NCBI RefSeq assembly: GCF_037975245.1
Contig: NC_092576.1
Span: forward strand, 8,341,501-8,405,500
Direction of reading: 5' to 3'
DNA: 64,000 bases
Source: Apostichopus japonicus
Lineage: Eukaryota; Echinodermata; Holothuroidea; Aspidochirotida; Stichopodidae
Part shown: positions 1 to 12,600 of the stretch, piece by piece
Layout: every line of letters begins with the position of its first letter
Position numbering within the stretch: the first letter of the stretch is position 1
The notes under the pieces: model-generated
Told to the model about the DNA's origin: nothing
Databases searched by the model: none
The model's input: only the letters and a program-made list of their open reading frames with translations
Translations under genes and position numbers: made by a program

Positions 1-368
1 TTCAATTTCGTCAAATTTTGAAAATATGTCGAATTAATATCATCAAGCAATAGCTTACCATTGTTAATAAAGGATAACTCTCTTAAGTTACTCAGACCGG
101 CGAGAAACCGCCAGTCACCAGTTTGAATGAAGGTTGAATTACTATTGCTTATGACCAGAGCCGCCAATTTATGAGAGAGTTCCTTTTCAAACTGGTCGGA
201 ACTATTTGACATAAGTTTGCTGCAAACTAGAGTATAATATAACGGACAACAGTTGGACGGGGTAGGATTCTCGCAGTCATCATATACATCCCAATATAAA
301 CCACACGTTTTAGAACATATTTTCAAAACTAGAAATGTCAAAGTCGCGAGAATAAAGTATTGAGACAT
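1..368 (-). CDS. Leucine-rich-repeat secreted/receptor protein, N-terminal exon (partial at left edge)
   Basis: An open frame runs on the minus strand from an ATG at 366-368 to the window edge (122 codons, no stop). Residues 1-19 look like a signal peptide: a short N-terminus, then a hydrophobic run FILATLTFLVL. A cysteine-rich stretch follows (Cys at about 18, 22, 32, 40, 41 and 49), as in an LRR N-terminal cap. The final ~35 residues fit the LRR pattern (LSNLRELSFINN, then INSTYFQNLTKL). There are N-glycosylation sequons (NSS, NST, NLT). A secreted or type I membrane LRR protein such as a Toll-like or other LRR receptor is likely; the rest of the gene lies outside the window, so the class cannot be fixed. 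No TATA box was identified upstream. Confidence 0.72.
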   Translation of the reverse strand, partial: MSQYFILATLTFLVLKICSKTCGLYWDVYDDCENPTPSNCCPLYYTLVCSKLMSNSSDQFEKELSHKLAALVISNSNSTFIQTGDWRFLAGLSNLRELSFINNGKLLLDDINSTYFQNLTKL

Positions 369-2019
369 TGTCCTTGAAAACCTTATTGGCCTTTTTGTGG
401 CAAAAAGACAGCCCAGTAACGAAATGAGTCAAACCCGTGAGAGGGTCTGGATAAAAACTACTATAACGAACACATTGAGTGATATGATCGTCAGCAGGAA
501 GATACCAGTCTTTGTAGGAACCTTACTTAAATTATGTGATCGTTTCTTATAAAACTTTCATACCCGTTCCTTAACGTATTCCGCGCGCGTGCCGTCGTTT
601 CTGTTATAATTCGTTTATGACGGATATTACAATTATTGTTTGATACAAGTTTGATACATTTCTTCTGCTTTCCAAGTTACCTTTAATTTGCGGATATACA
701 ATGCAGAGCTGTTAGGAATGAACATGTCCTCTCTGGATCGCTGTGAAGGTATTCACCCAATGAAACCAACATTTGGTAATGTAGTGATATTTAACCTTAT
801 AGAATCAACATTGATCAACTCCAACAGTTCCTTGGAGAATTATGATAACATATATTTTAATACACAAACTCCAAATGTGTTGAAAATCGTTGGCGATCAA
901 AAGTCGAAAATAGGAAGAGCATTCCTCCCCAAAAAGGTGTATTCATCTGGAGGTGAGGTGTAAACATCACCCGTATACACAGAACAAAGATTCTTGTTAG
1001 CACAACAGAGCGATGAATAAAGTAGCGTCGATACACCAGGACGTTGAAACTAATAAAGCTGATAAACCAGGACAGTTTTATCAAGATATTTGAAATACAT
1101 ATTTCCTCCACAAAATTATCTTGAAAAAATGTATTAGATGCATGAAAATTAATGAGGTATTTTGTCCATAGGAAAAAACTTACTTTAAGGAAATCATATG
1201 CAGTTGTAATAGTCGCATCGATACACCAGAACGGAGTTAGTATTATATACCAGGACAGTTAAGCAAAGACACTGAAATTATGTTTTCCAGAACAAATTCC
1301 TCTTTGTAATTTTTCCATCAGTTCCATGAAAGAATATATTAGCTACATTCAAGAATAGTGAAAACATTTACTTTGACACAACAAGGTTGAGATGTAAATA
1401 GCTGCGTTGATACAATAACCCTCCTAGGACTAAAGTTCACATGATCCATTAGACCGGTGCATAACACATAGAATTTTAATAGTATGTTGGATGTCGTAAA
1501 AATATTCACTTAAATCCTTCTAGTTATGGTATAAAAATGTAACACTGGTCAGTTGATGCTTCATTCTCTCCTGGTATTAAATTTATAGAAAAGGATTTAA
1601 GAATAATCAGGAGACAGCCGCAAAATCTTTCGACAACCTTACCTAGAGAAAAAACAACTGCCAGTAAACTGCTATGTTAAAGTTAGAGTGCCTTACTTTT
1701 GTAACCTATCAGAATCTTCTTCAGTGGCAAACTGAACGCAAACAAATACATCAAGGGACACATATGGACAGACCATTCAATTTTGACAAATTAGTAATGA
1801 ATAATAATATTAATAATGCCAAATGAATATGCAACTCTTATCAGTCAAGACGTGTTCAATCGCGCTTACAACGACAACAAATTACTAACGAAACAGATAA
1901 ATGAATGAATAAATGAAGGGTTAAAGCATGACCACTATCTAGCGGACAACACAAGAACTCCACGGTAGTGCTTAAACCAAAATATAAATAAAGATAGGAG
2001 AAAAGAGAAATCGGTTGAT
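369..2019. other. Intergenic, upstream of the LRR gene
   Basis: No coding segment with family similarity or splice support was seen. A 91-codon plus-strand open frame at 688-963 lacks recognisable domains and is probably chance. A degenerate ~185-bp tandem repeat occupies about 1017-1440 (listed separately). Confidence 0.5.
1017..1440. repeat. Degenerate ~185-bp tandem repeat, about 2.3 copies
   Basis: The phrase GTCGATACACCAGGACG near 1028 recurs in diverged form near 1215 (CATCGATACACCAGAACG) and 1402 (GTTGATACAATAACC). The intervening bases also align, for example the 'accaggacagtt' segments near 1065 and 1250. The spacing is about 185-190 bp. Confidence 0.55.
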
Positions 2020-2310
2020 AGTTAACTTACAGAAGTATTCATCGTAATTAATAAAGAGAAAATGTTTTAGACGTTTTTTAATAGAATAGTTTGGAATGAC
2101 ACGGAGTTCTATTGGTATTGTGTTCCATAATTTAGGGCCACATTTGACAAATGAGCAATCAGCGGACTTGGTTTAAGTTTTTGGTTTGAGTGCAATGGCT
2201 ATGGAGGGAGTGAAACTAATTATATCATTGATTAACTAAATAGGCGCATAGTCATGTAGACATTTATAGACCATCAGTATCATTTTTAATAAGATTATTT
2301 CAAGCACTCC
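2020..2310 (-). mobile_element. LINE fragment: C-terminal end of a reverse-transcriptase ORF2
   Basis: Minus-strand reading gives YKCLHDYAP, then FTPSIAIALKP, then CSFVKCGPKLWNTIPIEL followed by IKKRLKHFLF. This order (YKCLHGLAP, then GPKLWNSLP, then FKKxLKxxLF) is the typical C-terminal tail of CR1/L2/Rex-like LINE ORF2 proteins. In-frame stops and at least one frame change make it dead. No poly-A tail or target duplication was located, and the 5' part is missing. Confidence 0.65.
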
Positions 2311-2573
2311 CTATACAATATGCCATGTACCGGCGACTGTGGTTAGTACCATTATGTTGATCGGGGTAACGTAAGTTGGTGTTAAACAAGAGCCCAAGGG
2401 CACTATGGTTCCTTGCTTGTAAGGAATATTTACAAGGGAGCAGCACTGTCCTAAAATTGCTATGTGGTCTGATGTACACACACAATATTATTGCCAAAAA
2501 TATCACAAATCAACTGTTGGTCCTTTCGAGAACCTGTTGAAGACCAGGTGACTAATATGATCAAGAGTTGGCT

Positions 2574-5235
2574 TTTTTTTTCGTTTACAGAACTCACAGA
2601 ACCATCCTAACTGTACTAATTAAGAATTTTAACAAAAACCAAACGAACCTTGATCTCTAATAACTTCGCACACAAAGGTTGCAGAGGAGTCAACTTATGG
2701 ACAATTCAGATCAGAATATGGCCACGAAAATTCAATCAATCAATTTGAAAGAAACTAATACAGGTCACTGGCGGTCAACCTGAGGTCAAAGGTCATCCAA
2801 TGCAGGTCAACTATTGGATTACAATAGCGTTACTCCCAACCTTGACGGACATTTTGTTCTCAAGTTATTGCAAAATACTAGGTTGTGACCCCTAATTGAC
2901 CTTTGTTGACCTCGGATCACATGACCATTATGTTTTGATACGGTCCCTTACCCCATTCACAACTAGTCCCAAAATATCAACCATGTCCGTCGGACCCTGT
3001 CAGTGGGAGTTTCACAAGTTATTACAAACAATAAAAACATTTTGACTCATAATTGACCTTTTGTGACCTTGGATCAGTTATTTTGGAAAACGTGCCCCTA
3101 CAACCTTTACAACTTGTCCCAATATATCAGCCATGTCAGACTTCGTGGCTTGAAGTTGTTGCAAAAATTAGCATAAGTTAGCAGTTTTTTGCACATAAGC
3201 AACCTTGAATGACCTTGGATGACTTGATGGTTTTTATCAAAAATGTTCCCCTTGATGATGTGAAATCTGACCTAATTTTTTTATGTGCTCCAATGTACTG
3301 ACACAGTGTTATTGCTAATAGGGTATCAGAGCCAACATTTGGCACCTTATAACTTGAGAACTGGGTGTCCGATTGAAGCAAGAATTAGTTTCCTCTATAG
3401 AGCACAAGGAGCTCTATCATATATCAAAATATTGACCAACTTTTTTTGTTTGCCCCATATCTCCTTAAATGAGCATATATTTCAAGATTTGACCTTAGAT
3501 TCTTTGACCTGACGGTCAGATGTAGTTTGACACGCTGATTCCAAAAAGCAACATGACAAGTCTGTACGACCATCCTAACTGTACTTATTTAAACAAAAAA
3601 ACTTGACCTATGATAACTTCACACAGGGGTCAACAATAGACAAGTTTGATTGGAAGGTACCTTTGAGATCCGATTATGGCCACCAAAATTCAAATAACCA
3701 AAGAAACTAATGAAGGTCACCGGAGGTCAACCTGAGTTCAAAGGTCACCTAGATGCGGGTCGACTGTTGGATTACAATTGCGTAACTCCCAACCTTGACG
3801 GACATTTTGTTTTCAAGTTATTGCATAAATTCTAGTTTATGACCCCTTACTGACCGTTGTTGACCTTGGATCAAATGACCCTTATGTTTCGAAACGATCC
3901 CTTACCCCATTCATAACTACTCCCAAAATATCAACCATGTCGGATCCTGTCAGTGGGAGTTTCACAAGTAATTACAAACAAAAAAACCTTTTGACCCATA
4001 ATTGACCTTTTGTTACCTTGCATCACATAACGGTTTTATTGGAAAGCGTGCCCCTACTACATCTACAACTTTTCCCAATATACCAGCCATGTCGGACTTC
4101 GTGACTAGAAGTTGTTCTAAAAATTAGAACAATTTTGCATTTTTTTTGGCACATATGTATGTATGTATGTATATGTGATCTTCCCGCAAGCAGGAACTCG
4201 CGAAAGAAGCCATGGAGGCTTAAACATAAGCAACTTTGAATGACCTTGGATGACTTGATGGTTTTGATCAAAAATGTTCCCCTTGATGATATGAAATTTA
4301 TCCTAAATTTGTCATGTGCTCCAATGTACACACACAATGTTATTGCTAATAAGGTATCAGATCCAACCTTTGGCCCCTCATAACTTGAGAACTGGGTGTC
4401 CGATTGAAGCGGGAGTTAGTTCCCTCTATAGAGCACAAAGAGTTCTATCATATATCAAAATACTGTCAAACTGTTTTTGTTTTGCCCCGTATCTCTTAAA
4501 ATGAGCATATTTTTCAAGATTTGACCTTTTGACCTCACGGTCAGATGTAGTTTGACAGGCGGATTACAAAAAGCAACATGACAAGTCTGTTCGACCATCC
4601 TAACTGTACTTATTAAAAAATTAACCTCTCATAACTTCGCACATGAAGGTCGCACAGGGGTCAACCATGGACAAGTTTGATCGGAAGGTACCTTTGAGAT
4701 CCGATTATGGCCACGAAAATTCCAATAACCAAAGAAACTAATGAAGGTCACCGGAGGTTTACCTGAGTTCAAAGGTCACCAAGATGCGGGTAGACTGTTG
4801 GATTACAATTGCGTAACTCCCAACCTTGACGGACATTTTGTTTTCAAGTTATTGCATAAATTCTAGTTTATGACCCCTTATTGACCTTTGTTGACCTTGG
4901 ATCACATGACCTTTATGTTTTGAGACGATCCCTTACCCCATTCATAACTACTCCCAAAATATCAACCATGTCGGATCCTGTCAGTGGGAGTTATTGCTGG
5001 TTTCAATATTTTGGTTTTTGGCCTCTAACTGACCTTTGGTGACCTTCACAGGCACCAAAAACAATAGGGCACACGTTCTCACTATGGCAGATCTCTATAC
5101 CAAGTTTGAGTTAAGTTCAACTTATTCCTTGTTGAGTTACAATGTACCCAAACAAGTGTCGCAGACGCACACACAGACGCACACGCCAACCTGACTACAT
5201 AGGTTCCTTTTGCTAAAGCAAGGAACCAATAAAAA
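2574..5235. repeat. ~1-kb tandem repeat, about 2.6 copies, rich in AGGTCA half-sites
   Basis: The phrase CCATCCTAACTGTACT begins units near 2602, 3571 and 4594. The whole ~1-kb sequence that follows is repeated, and the third copy is shortened after about 4990. The block ends in ACACACAGACGC, then GGTTCCTTTTGCTAAAGCAAGGAACC, a near-palindrome at 5202-5227 that may be an element terminus. The block is dense in TGACCT/AGGTCA hexamers, including a perfect DR1 at 2783-2795 and perfect DR4 arrangements at 2897-2912 and 4882-4897. It does not encode a recognisable protein and is probably a tandemly amplified non-coding mobile element. Confidence 0.75.
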
Positions 5236-7738
5236 CCAATTTGGAAATGTATCTATCACGAAAATAAATGTTTGCACTGCAGATGACGTATAAGGAACAA
5301 ACGTATTTGTTATTTCTTCTGAAATACAATTCTCATTCGACCACTCAAAATGTATATTATATGCCATCCTTACTCATTAGGAATATAACCCCTGTGACGC
5401 GGTACGAGTACGAAGGTTCTAATATTTTTGACTTATGTTTCTAGAATGACTGGCAGTATTCCAAATGTAATTGAAAATTAAGGTAAGTCATTGACTATGA
5501 AGCCAGAATCTTACTACTGATATACTAGAAGACTGAAAAACACAAGAAAGTAAAACTTTAAACTTTCATCTGCCTTAATTTTATTGTCTATAGTATTCCA
5601 TGAGGGAATGATATAAAAACAAAAAAATCTACATTTACTTCAACGGTATCAGGACAAAGAAGAAAGCCAGCATTGAGAACAAAACAAAACTTCCCCTAAA
5701 AGACATGTCTTTTGTAATCGTTTAAAAAAAAAATGAAATAGCGGAATCGCGTGGCGTTAAAGAACGTAACGATTCATATGGTCGAACAATTTATTGGAAG
5801 AACTAGATTATGTTCTTGTTTTACTCATCTATAGATGCAGCTCTTACCAGTTTCCATTTCAAAATTGTTATCATAACCAGTAACTACAGCAACCTTTTTA
5901 TTTGTTGCCCCTTTTCTTTTTCTTTGATGCATTTTTATTTTCAAAAGGAACTTTCCTCTCCTTGAAAGAAAGAATTTACCATTGTTCCCATGAGTGGTAC
6001 AAAAGTGATAACTTAATGTAGGAAAGCAATAAAAAAAAACATTCTGCTACATAATTTAACACACAAAAACAGCCTTTGTAGTCATCAAGGGCAAGTGGAG
6101 GGAAATGTTGCGCCGTTGTTTAGTTCGATCAGTGCTTACTAGTCGTTTCACTTCCATAAGAAAATTGGGTTGTTGTGTGATGCATGAAAGCAGAATCATC
6201 ACGATTCTTTGTTGGTTTATATCCATGCATATCCCCTGAGCACAGACCTCGCTATATAATGTTACTCGGCAGAGGCCAAAACATTTTGATACAGCGAAGA
6301 ATTATGATTAAAGCTGGAAAGCAAGGCTTCGCCCCAATTTGGCGCTACAGTACCAAACTATTGAAGGAAATGTAAGGTACCCACATGGGGTTTCGAGCCA
6401 GGAATCATGTACCAGGTAGAGGAACACAAAGCCAATCAAGTTTTGCAAAAAAAAATGAAACTTAAAAAGTGCCACTGTACATTAGTTAGAAATTCATTAA
6501 GTTCATGAACAGGGGCAAAAATAGTAAAATATTTATAAAATGAAAAATTAACATGGCAATTATTTTGTGTTACATTGAAACTTATGTACTGGAATACATA
6601 TTATGTAGCGGCAAACAAACGATTGTAACTGTAGCGATATTTCCTGAAGCGTGAAGGTTGTTTTGTGTGAATATTACACGACTAGCACAGAATGATAGAA
6701 AATTGTAATCTAACACAGATAACACCTTCAGTAAAAGACTAGAATTAAATGCATGCTATAGTTCTACTTGAGAAGATGTTTTATTTCCTTCAGCCACATT
6801 GTGCAATGCCCCAAACCACGTGCATCAACAAAAAAACTTTTCTTGACTCAACTTCCATGTTTCTTAAAACTTTATGACAAGCAAAACCCTGTGCCACAGC
6901 GTTTGAAAGAATTTCAAAATTCTAGATATTAGTTTCAAAATGGAGGTTATACAGACTATTTTACATTTTCTCTGGTCCACCCACTGAGTGCTACTTTTTA
7001 TTTATTATTAGAATGATGTCTTAAGGACTTTGCTTTCTGTCAGACTTTTCTACAATATGATGGTTTTACATTTCAGTTTGACGTTTTCCAGGGATTCCCG
7101 ATTATTTAGAACTCAATGTGTTTGTTTCTAATCAACTGGAATCATTTTTAAGTACTAAAGTTAATTTGGTGCAAATAAATATTGAGATTGATTTCAGCTT
7201 GATTAATCTTATTATGAGTGATAGTTGGTAGGCTCTGTCGGAAAATGATGACCAATTTAAGTAAAAAGTGCTTTAATCCATGAAATAAACAATTACAGTA
7301 CTACTGCATTTGCAAATTTGGACTTTTATATAATGGAGACTTCAGCAGCATCAAAGTTAATACGAATTTGGTGTCTTATTTGATTAAAATTCCATTACTT
7401 TTCTGAGTTTTACCGTGGTCAACGGTTTCAAAGGTACTAGTAGAATTTGATGTATTTACTCTCTAGCTTGTGTTTTAGGTTACATTTGGGTGAAAGAGAA
7501 AAAGAAAAGTCCAGAGTATGGAACAACTTATATTCTGAGTGTGTGTGATTGATACATGGTCATGTTTATGCATGACAATTGTAGATATGTTTGACAAATT
7601 CAAGTCCACAGGGTATTCAATCTGTTTCTTGCACAGGAAACATATCCAAAGTCTAATGTGTAGGGAATAGGTATCAAGTTATTTAAATATATGCCTTACC
7701 AGTTACATAAATAACATAAATTCAGAGAACATAACCTG
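5236..7738. other. Intergenic; nothing recognised
   Basis: AT-rich DNA without a supported gene. A 63-codon open frame at 6184-6375 shows no domain and no splice context. No repeats of note were seen. Confidence 0.5.
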
Positions 7739-8185
7739 TGCTTTAAAATCCCAAGTTTATATGATGGGTTTAAGTTCTTTTTTTTTTTATATTGTGATAT
7801 TATTAATTTTTTACTTTTTGTATCGCAACAGGTGTCATTAAAATCCCAGTTTGGTTTATTTGATGTGTTAAAGCAGTTCTTTTGTTTTATATTGTGATAT
7901 TATTACTTTTTTGTATCCCTTCGGGGGGGTCATTAAAATCCCAGTTTGGTTTGTTTGATGTGTTAAAGCAGTTCTTTTGTTTGATATTGTGATATTATTA
8001 CTTTTTGTATCCCTGCAGGTGTCATTAAAATCCCAGTTTTGGTTTGTTTGATGTGTTAAAGCATTTCTTTTGTTTTATTGTGATATTAATCCTTTTTTGT
8101 ATCCCTACGGGGGTTATTAAAATCCCAATCTTGGTTATCTATGTGTTAAAGCAGTTCTTTTGTTTCATATGGTGATATTTTCATA
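7739..8185. repeat. ~97-bp tandem repeat, about 4.5 copies
   Basis: Each unit runs from ATTAAAATCCCAGTTTGGTT through GATGTGTTAAAGCAGTTCTT and ATTGTGATATTATTAC to TTTGTATCCCT, followed by a variable G-rich link. Units start near 7739, 7838, 7933, 8022 and 8115. The outer copies are the most diverged. Confidence 0.85.
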
Positions 8186-8716
8186 TCTCATTACAATTCA
8201 GTGAAACCCATTAGCTTTCACTTTCAACACCAGACAACGAAACCAATTAAAGGAGTTGTTTAGCACAAAATTGGATGAAGATGTAATTTGCAGCATACAG
8301 TATGACTCATGATGCATCATTTCACATCTACAATTTTAATTCTTTAAATATCTTCATCTGATCCTAAACAGGTCTACATTGGTCCATTTTTTTTGGGGGG
8401 GGGGGGGAAGGGTGGAAGATTTTTATCAAATGAATGAAAAGCTTTACCAAATTCTGTGAGGGAAAAGGGTTCCTCAAAGATAGAAAACTCAGTCTGAAAG
8501 GGAATAAATTGCAAGGTATGATAACATGGCCACACCCTTTTCAATACTGAAAACGTAACTGTGAGTATATTTGTCCTTTTTTTTTGGGGGGGGGTGGGGG
8601 TGTAGTGTTAGAATGCAAAGCTGTATCTATAATTATGTGACAATCTCTGTATGAATTCAAAAGTTGCAATTGAAGCAAAACTTAGCAACAAAACAATCAT
8701 CCCTGATATATGTGCC

Positions 8717-9004
8717 ACCAACAGATGCTCTCTTTAACATGATAATGTCACACATCACTGAATATATTACTACCAATGGGGGCTCTCTTTAACATGATAA
8801 TGTCACACATCATTGAATATATTACTACCAATGGGGGCTACCTTTAACATGATGTCACACATCATTGAATATATTACTACCAATGGGGGCTCTCTTTTAC
8901 ATGATAATGTCACACATCATTGAATATATTACTACCAATGGGGGCTCTCTTTAACATGATAATGTCACACATCATTGAATATATTACTACCATGGGGGCT
9001 CTCC
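8717..9004. repeat. ~55-bp tandem repeat, about 5 copies
   Basis: The unit is a run of CTCTCTTTAACATGATAATG, TCACACATCATTGAATATAT and TACTACCAATGGGGG, repeated almost perfectly. One copy lacks 'ataatg' and the last has lost a base in CCAATGGG. Confidence 0.9.
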
Positions 9005-9364
9005 TGCATATTCACAGAGAGCACTGTCATATCAGTACTCATTTGCATAATCTCTACAGCTTACAGATCCCCGAACAAAATGACCACGTTCGAGTTGAAA
9101 GTTTCCTACAGGCAAGTGAACAACCCCGGATGAAGCTCACAGGTAGATTCCAAAAGAAAGAAAAATACGTGCTTCAGAAAACACAAGTTAAAGGTGCTTA
9201 ACACATTTAATTTAGCTTGAACCTTTGAAAAAACATGTATCAAAAGGTCTCTCCTTCATTAACAACAAAGCCACTGTAGTGATCAACTCACGGCACCACT
9301 ACCATCTACAGTAGTCAAATACTGGGTGTTGCCAAGCTTTGTGGAATTAGGACCCATATGACAG

Positions 9365-9690
9365 CAACATCTGTTGAGTTTTGGGGCCCAGTTGTATTTG
9401 CTACATGTTTGTAAAAAAAAAAAGATTACTCTGAGCCTATCACTACACCCTATTAATATCATGTGACCGACCACTTTATTGGTATTACCGAAAAGGCTTC
9501 TAATCATAACAACTTGAACGATGAACGTCTGTTGAGTTTTGTGGCCCCGTTGTATTTGCTACATGTTTGTAAAAAAAAAAATTATTACTCTGAGCCTATC
9601 ACTACACCCTATTAACATCATGTGACCACTTTATTGGTACTACCGAAAAGGCTTCGAATCATAACAACTTGAACGATGAACGTTCCCACC
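9365..9690 (-). repeat. Tandem duplication of the TMED 3' coding end
   Basis: About 160 bp at 9365-9522 repeats the stretch 9523-9690. The higher-coordinate copy is the real end of the TMED coding exon. The lower copy still encodes VQVVMIRSLFGNTNKVV but lies after the stop, so it sits in the 3' UTR. A 4-bp insertion (GACC doubled) in the lower copy removes the equivalent stop and would extend the frame. Confidence 0.85.
9475..9480 (-). terminator. Candidate poly(A) signal AATAAA for the TMED gene
   Basis: Minus-strand AATAAA lies about 140 bp after the stop codon, inside the duplicated 3' copy. It derives from the Asn-Lys codons of the duplicated coding end. The same hexamer also occurs within the true coding copy, just before the stop. 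Confidence 0.3.
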
Positions 9691-12600
9691 AAGATAACAG
9701 ATGTTGCGACTGACCAAAAGCCCACCCGTTCATAGTTGCGTTCTGCAATGTATCTATCCCTGAATTCGATGTTTCGCCAGTTGCGTTGATGGGACTGTGA
9801 TTTAAAGAGGTTTTCTTTGACTGCTGATAAGGTCTCCTGAAATAAAATGAAATAAAAATCCATCAATCTGTCGATTAAAGAAAGAAAGAATATAGGCAGA
9901 ATATAGGCAGAATACAGTCTGAAAGTGTAATCTCAGGAAAAGAAAAATGTTATGATTTATTCTGAACCCAACCATATTAAATATTCCCTACTGTATATCT
10001 GGGTTCTGCAAATATTTCCTCATTTTCTATTATGGTTCTTGGGAGGCAAAATTGTACAGAGCCTTGATTCTACTGTACCCCTGAATTCTACCCCTGTCCT
10101 CCCCTGAAAACTGTATGTTATGCTATGTTCTTTTGTTTCAAAACAACATAGCATTGGCAATTGTACAGTAATGTTTTATTCTCTCCTGAAAGTAAACACA
10201 GACCAGCATTGTCATGCTTTGTGTTATATCGAAAGCATTTTAAAATTGCTAATTAATGCTTCATGGTCTTCTCGTTGTTCGTACGGTGATTTCTTTCAGT
10301 CTCACCTCTATCTCTTCTATCCTTATCTCATAGAGTTCCTGAGCTGCAAAAGTATCCATGTATGCCTTCTTCTCTAGCTCATCTTGTTCCTCTGGTGATT
10401 CATCATTCTCTACGATGAGGTCGAAAAAGACAACCTGCCAAGTAGTAACAGAACAAAGAGATAACACACAGGGCTAATGGTTTGATGCATGAAACCTCTG
10501 CTAACAATACAGTGCACCCCTAGAAACATATATCTGATGAATGATGAAAAAAAAATATGTACATTACTGTCGCGTCTTTCCCTTCTTGGTAATGGAAAGT
10601 GATGGCTTGTATGATTCCCCAGAAAGGGGGGCGGGCTAACAATGGAAATTGTACAGAATTTATGACTCCAGAAGCCCAATACTGCATAAAGTGTGTGTAT
10701 TTGTTCAGTGACATACTGAGATATTCCCTTTGTTATGTATGATATTTGTAGAAGCAAACAGAGCGATATGATCATAGAGGCAATTATTTATCTGGTAACT
10801 CATCACAAGAAATACTATCATGCAAGGCAAATTGCTATACGAGTGTGAAGATGTATATCAGTTTGTGCACACAGCAAGCCTTACATTAAGCAGACCCCGG
10901 GCGATTTTCATCCCCCGGTCCCCAAGATTTTGCGCCCGGTTTGCCTCGAAAATGCACGACCAGACGACAGCTGATTTTTGTAAATGGCGCCTGGTCATTC
11001 CCCCAACGTTACTACAACTAAAGCTGAATTTTGGCGATTTAGAAAATCAATGCTTAACTCCAACAACGGCTGCACAGATTTATACAGAATTACTGATGGT
11101 CCCAATGAAAAAGAGTCCAGATAGAACGTGGTTTATGTATACCAACAGTACCACATTAGCTACACACACCTTGTTGTACATGCTATATGCAGTGATGTAC
11201 TTCGCAACTCCGGACATTAAGCGACACACTTACGTCAATGGAGATTTGGTTGCGGCTTATGATTCAAATTTACGGATGCCTATAAGAATAACTTTCAATT
11301 GCCAACGCCCGCTCCTATTCTTATGAGGGGAATAGGACATGAACATTATGTAATAGGCTGATCGGTGGGAGATACACTACAGTATTATGAAATCATGTTG
11401 CTATGACTGAGCGAGTGTATGGCTGCATACATGTACAGAATAAAGAATAACTGGAAACCCTTGCTAACTTTGCTTGGCTACAGTAGCTAGCGCTATTGCA
11501 ACAACGTAAGGGTGAACGTTTTTTCTGTCAAACCTCATGAGTTGATATCATGAAATTAAACAATATTACAAAAAAAAGAGGATTTATAAGCAAGATGAAC
11601 ATATTTTGTTGTAAAAACATGGAAACTGAGAAGGCAATATATTGGGGTTCAATATGGCAATGAAGAATCACGGTTTTACTTAATAAAATTTGTCAGAGTT
11701 GTGAGTAGTTGAAAACTTTCACAGTAATAGGGTATACATTTTACACATGATCTATATAGCAACACACTGGAACATCATCGTGATGCCTAAGTAGTTCATT
11801 AGAAATAAGATATTGCTAATACATAAAGTTAAACGCGTTCGTGATGGCTCCCGGCAAAAAACCAAAGGACCAGGAGCCAAATGTGGATTCGACTGGCCCC
11901 CCTGTCCTTGGCCTGTTCATGTAAGGCTTGGCACATAGGTACCAAAGTATTATATAAAAGAGACAGTCCAGAGCCTACACATATATGAATAATAAATTAT
12001 AATACATTATGCGTATACACAGTTTGAACTTTAATACAAATGACATGACCCAAGATACAGTGACAATTTGTCATTTCAGTTAAAATCACCTTGATGAAGT
12101 TAACTTTGAAATATTTATGCACAGAGCAATATATGCAGAATCTACTGTGTAAAACATATTGTGGTAACACTCTTCATACATACTTCCCAAGACACTCCCC
12201 CCCACCACCCCCCTCCCCCACCTTGCCTCCACCAAAAAAGATAAGGTAGATAAGATTTTAAGATAATCACCTTTTCTGCCATTCTGCTGAATGTGTTGTC
12301 AAAACAAAATAGGTACTCCCCTGTTTCTTTTAATGTAATTCTGTATTGGAGACAGGCAGGGTATAGAAACAAGGGAAAACAAGTCAGTTGAAATGACAAA
12401 ACAGTTTGAGAGTTTGAGACAAGAGTTAGCGAGCAGATTTTAAATTTGTCAATGTCAGTCGTACTGAGAGTAAACATGTCATTACATGAGTTTTCAAGAA
12501 AAACTTGGTTCTATCGCCGATTGGCTGCAGACAATTACTGACGAATCAATATTGAAAAAGGAACTTGTAATAAATTATACAGGATAAATAACTTGTCTTA

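Noticed and set aside
688-963. 91-codon plus-strand open frame
   Set aside because: No domain, no splice context; the opposite strand is also open by chance.
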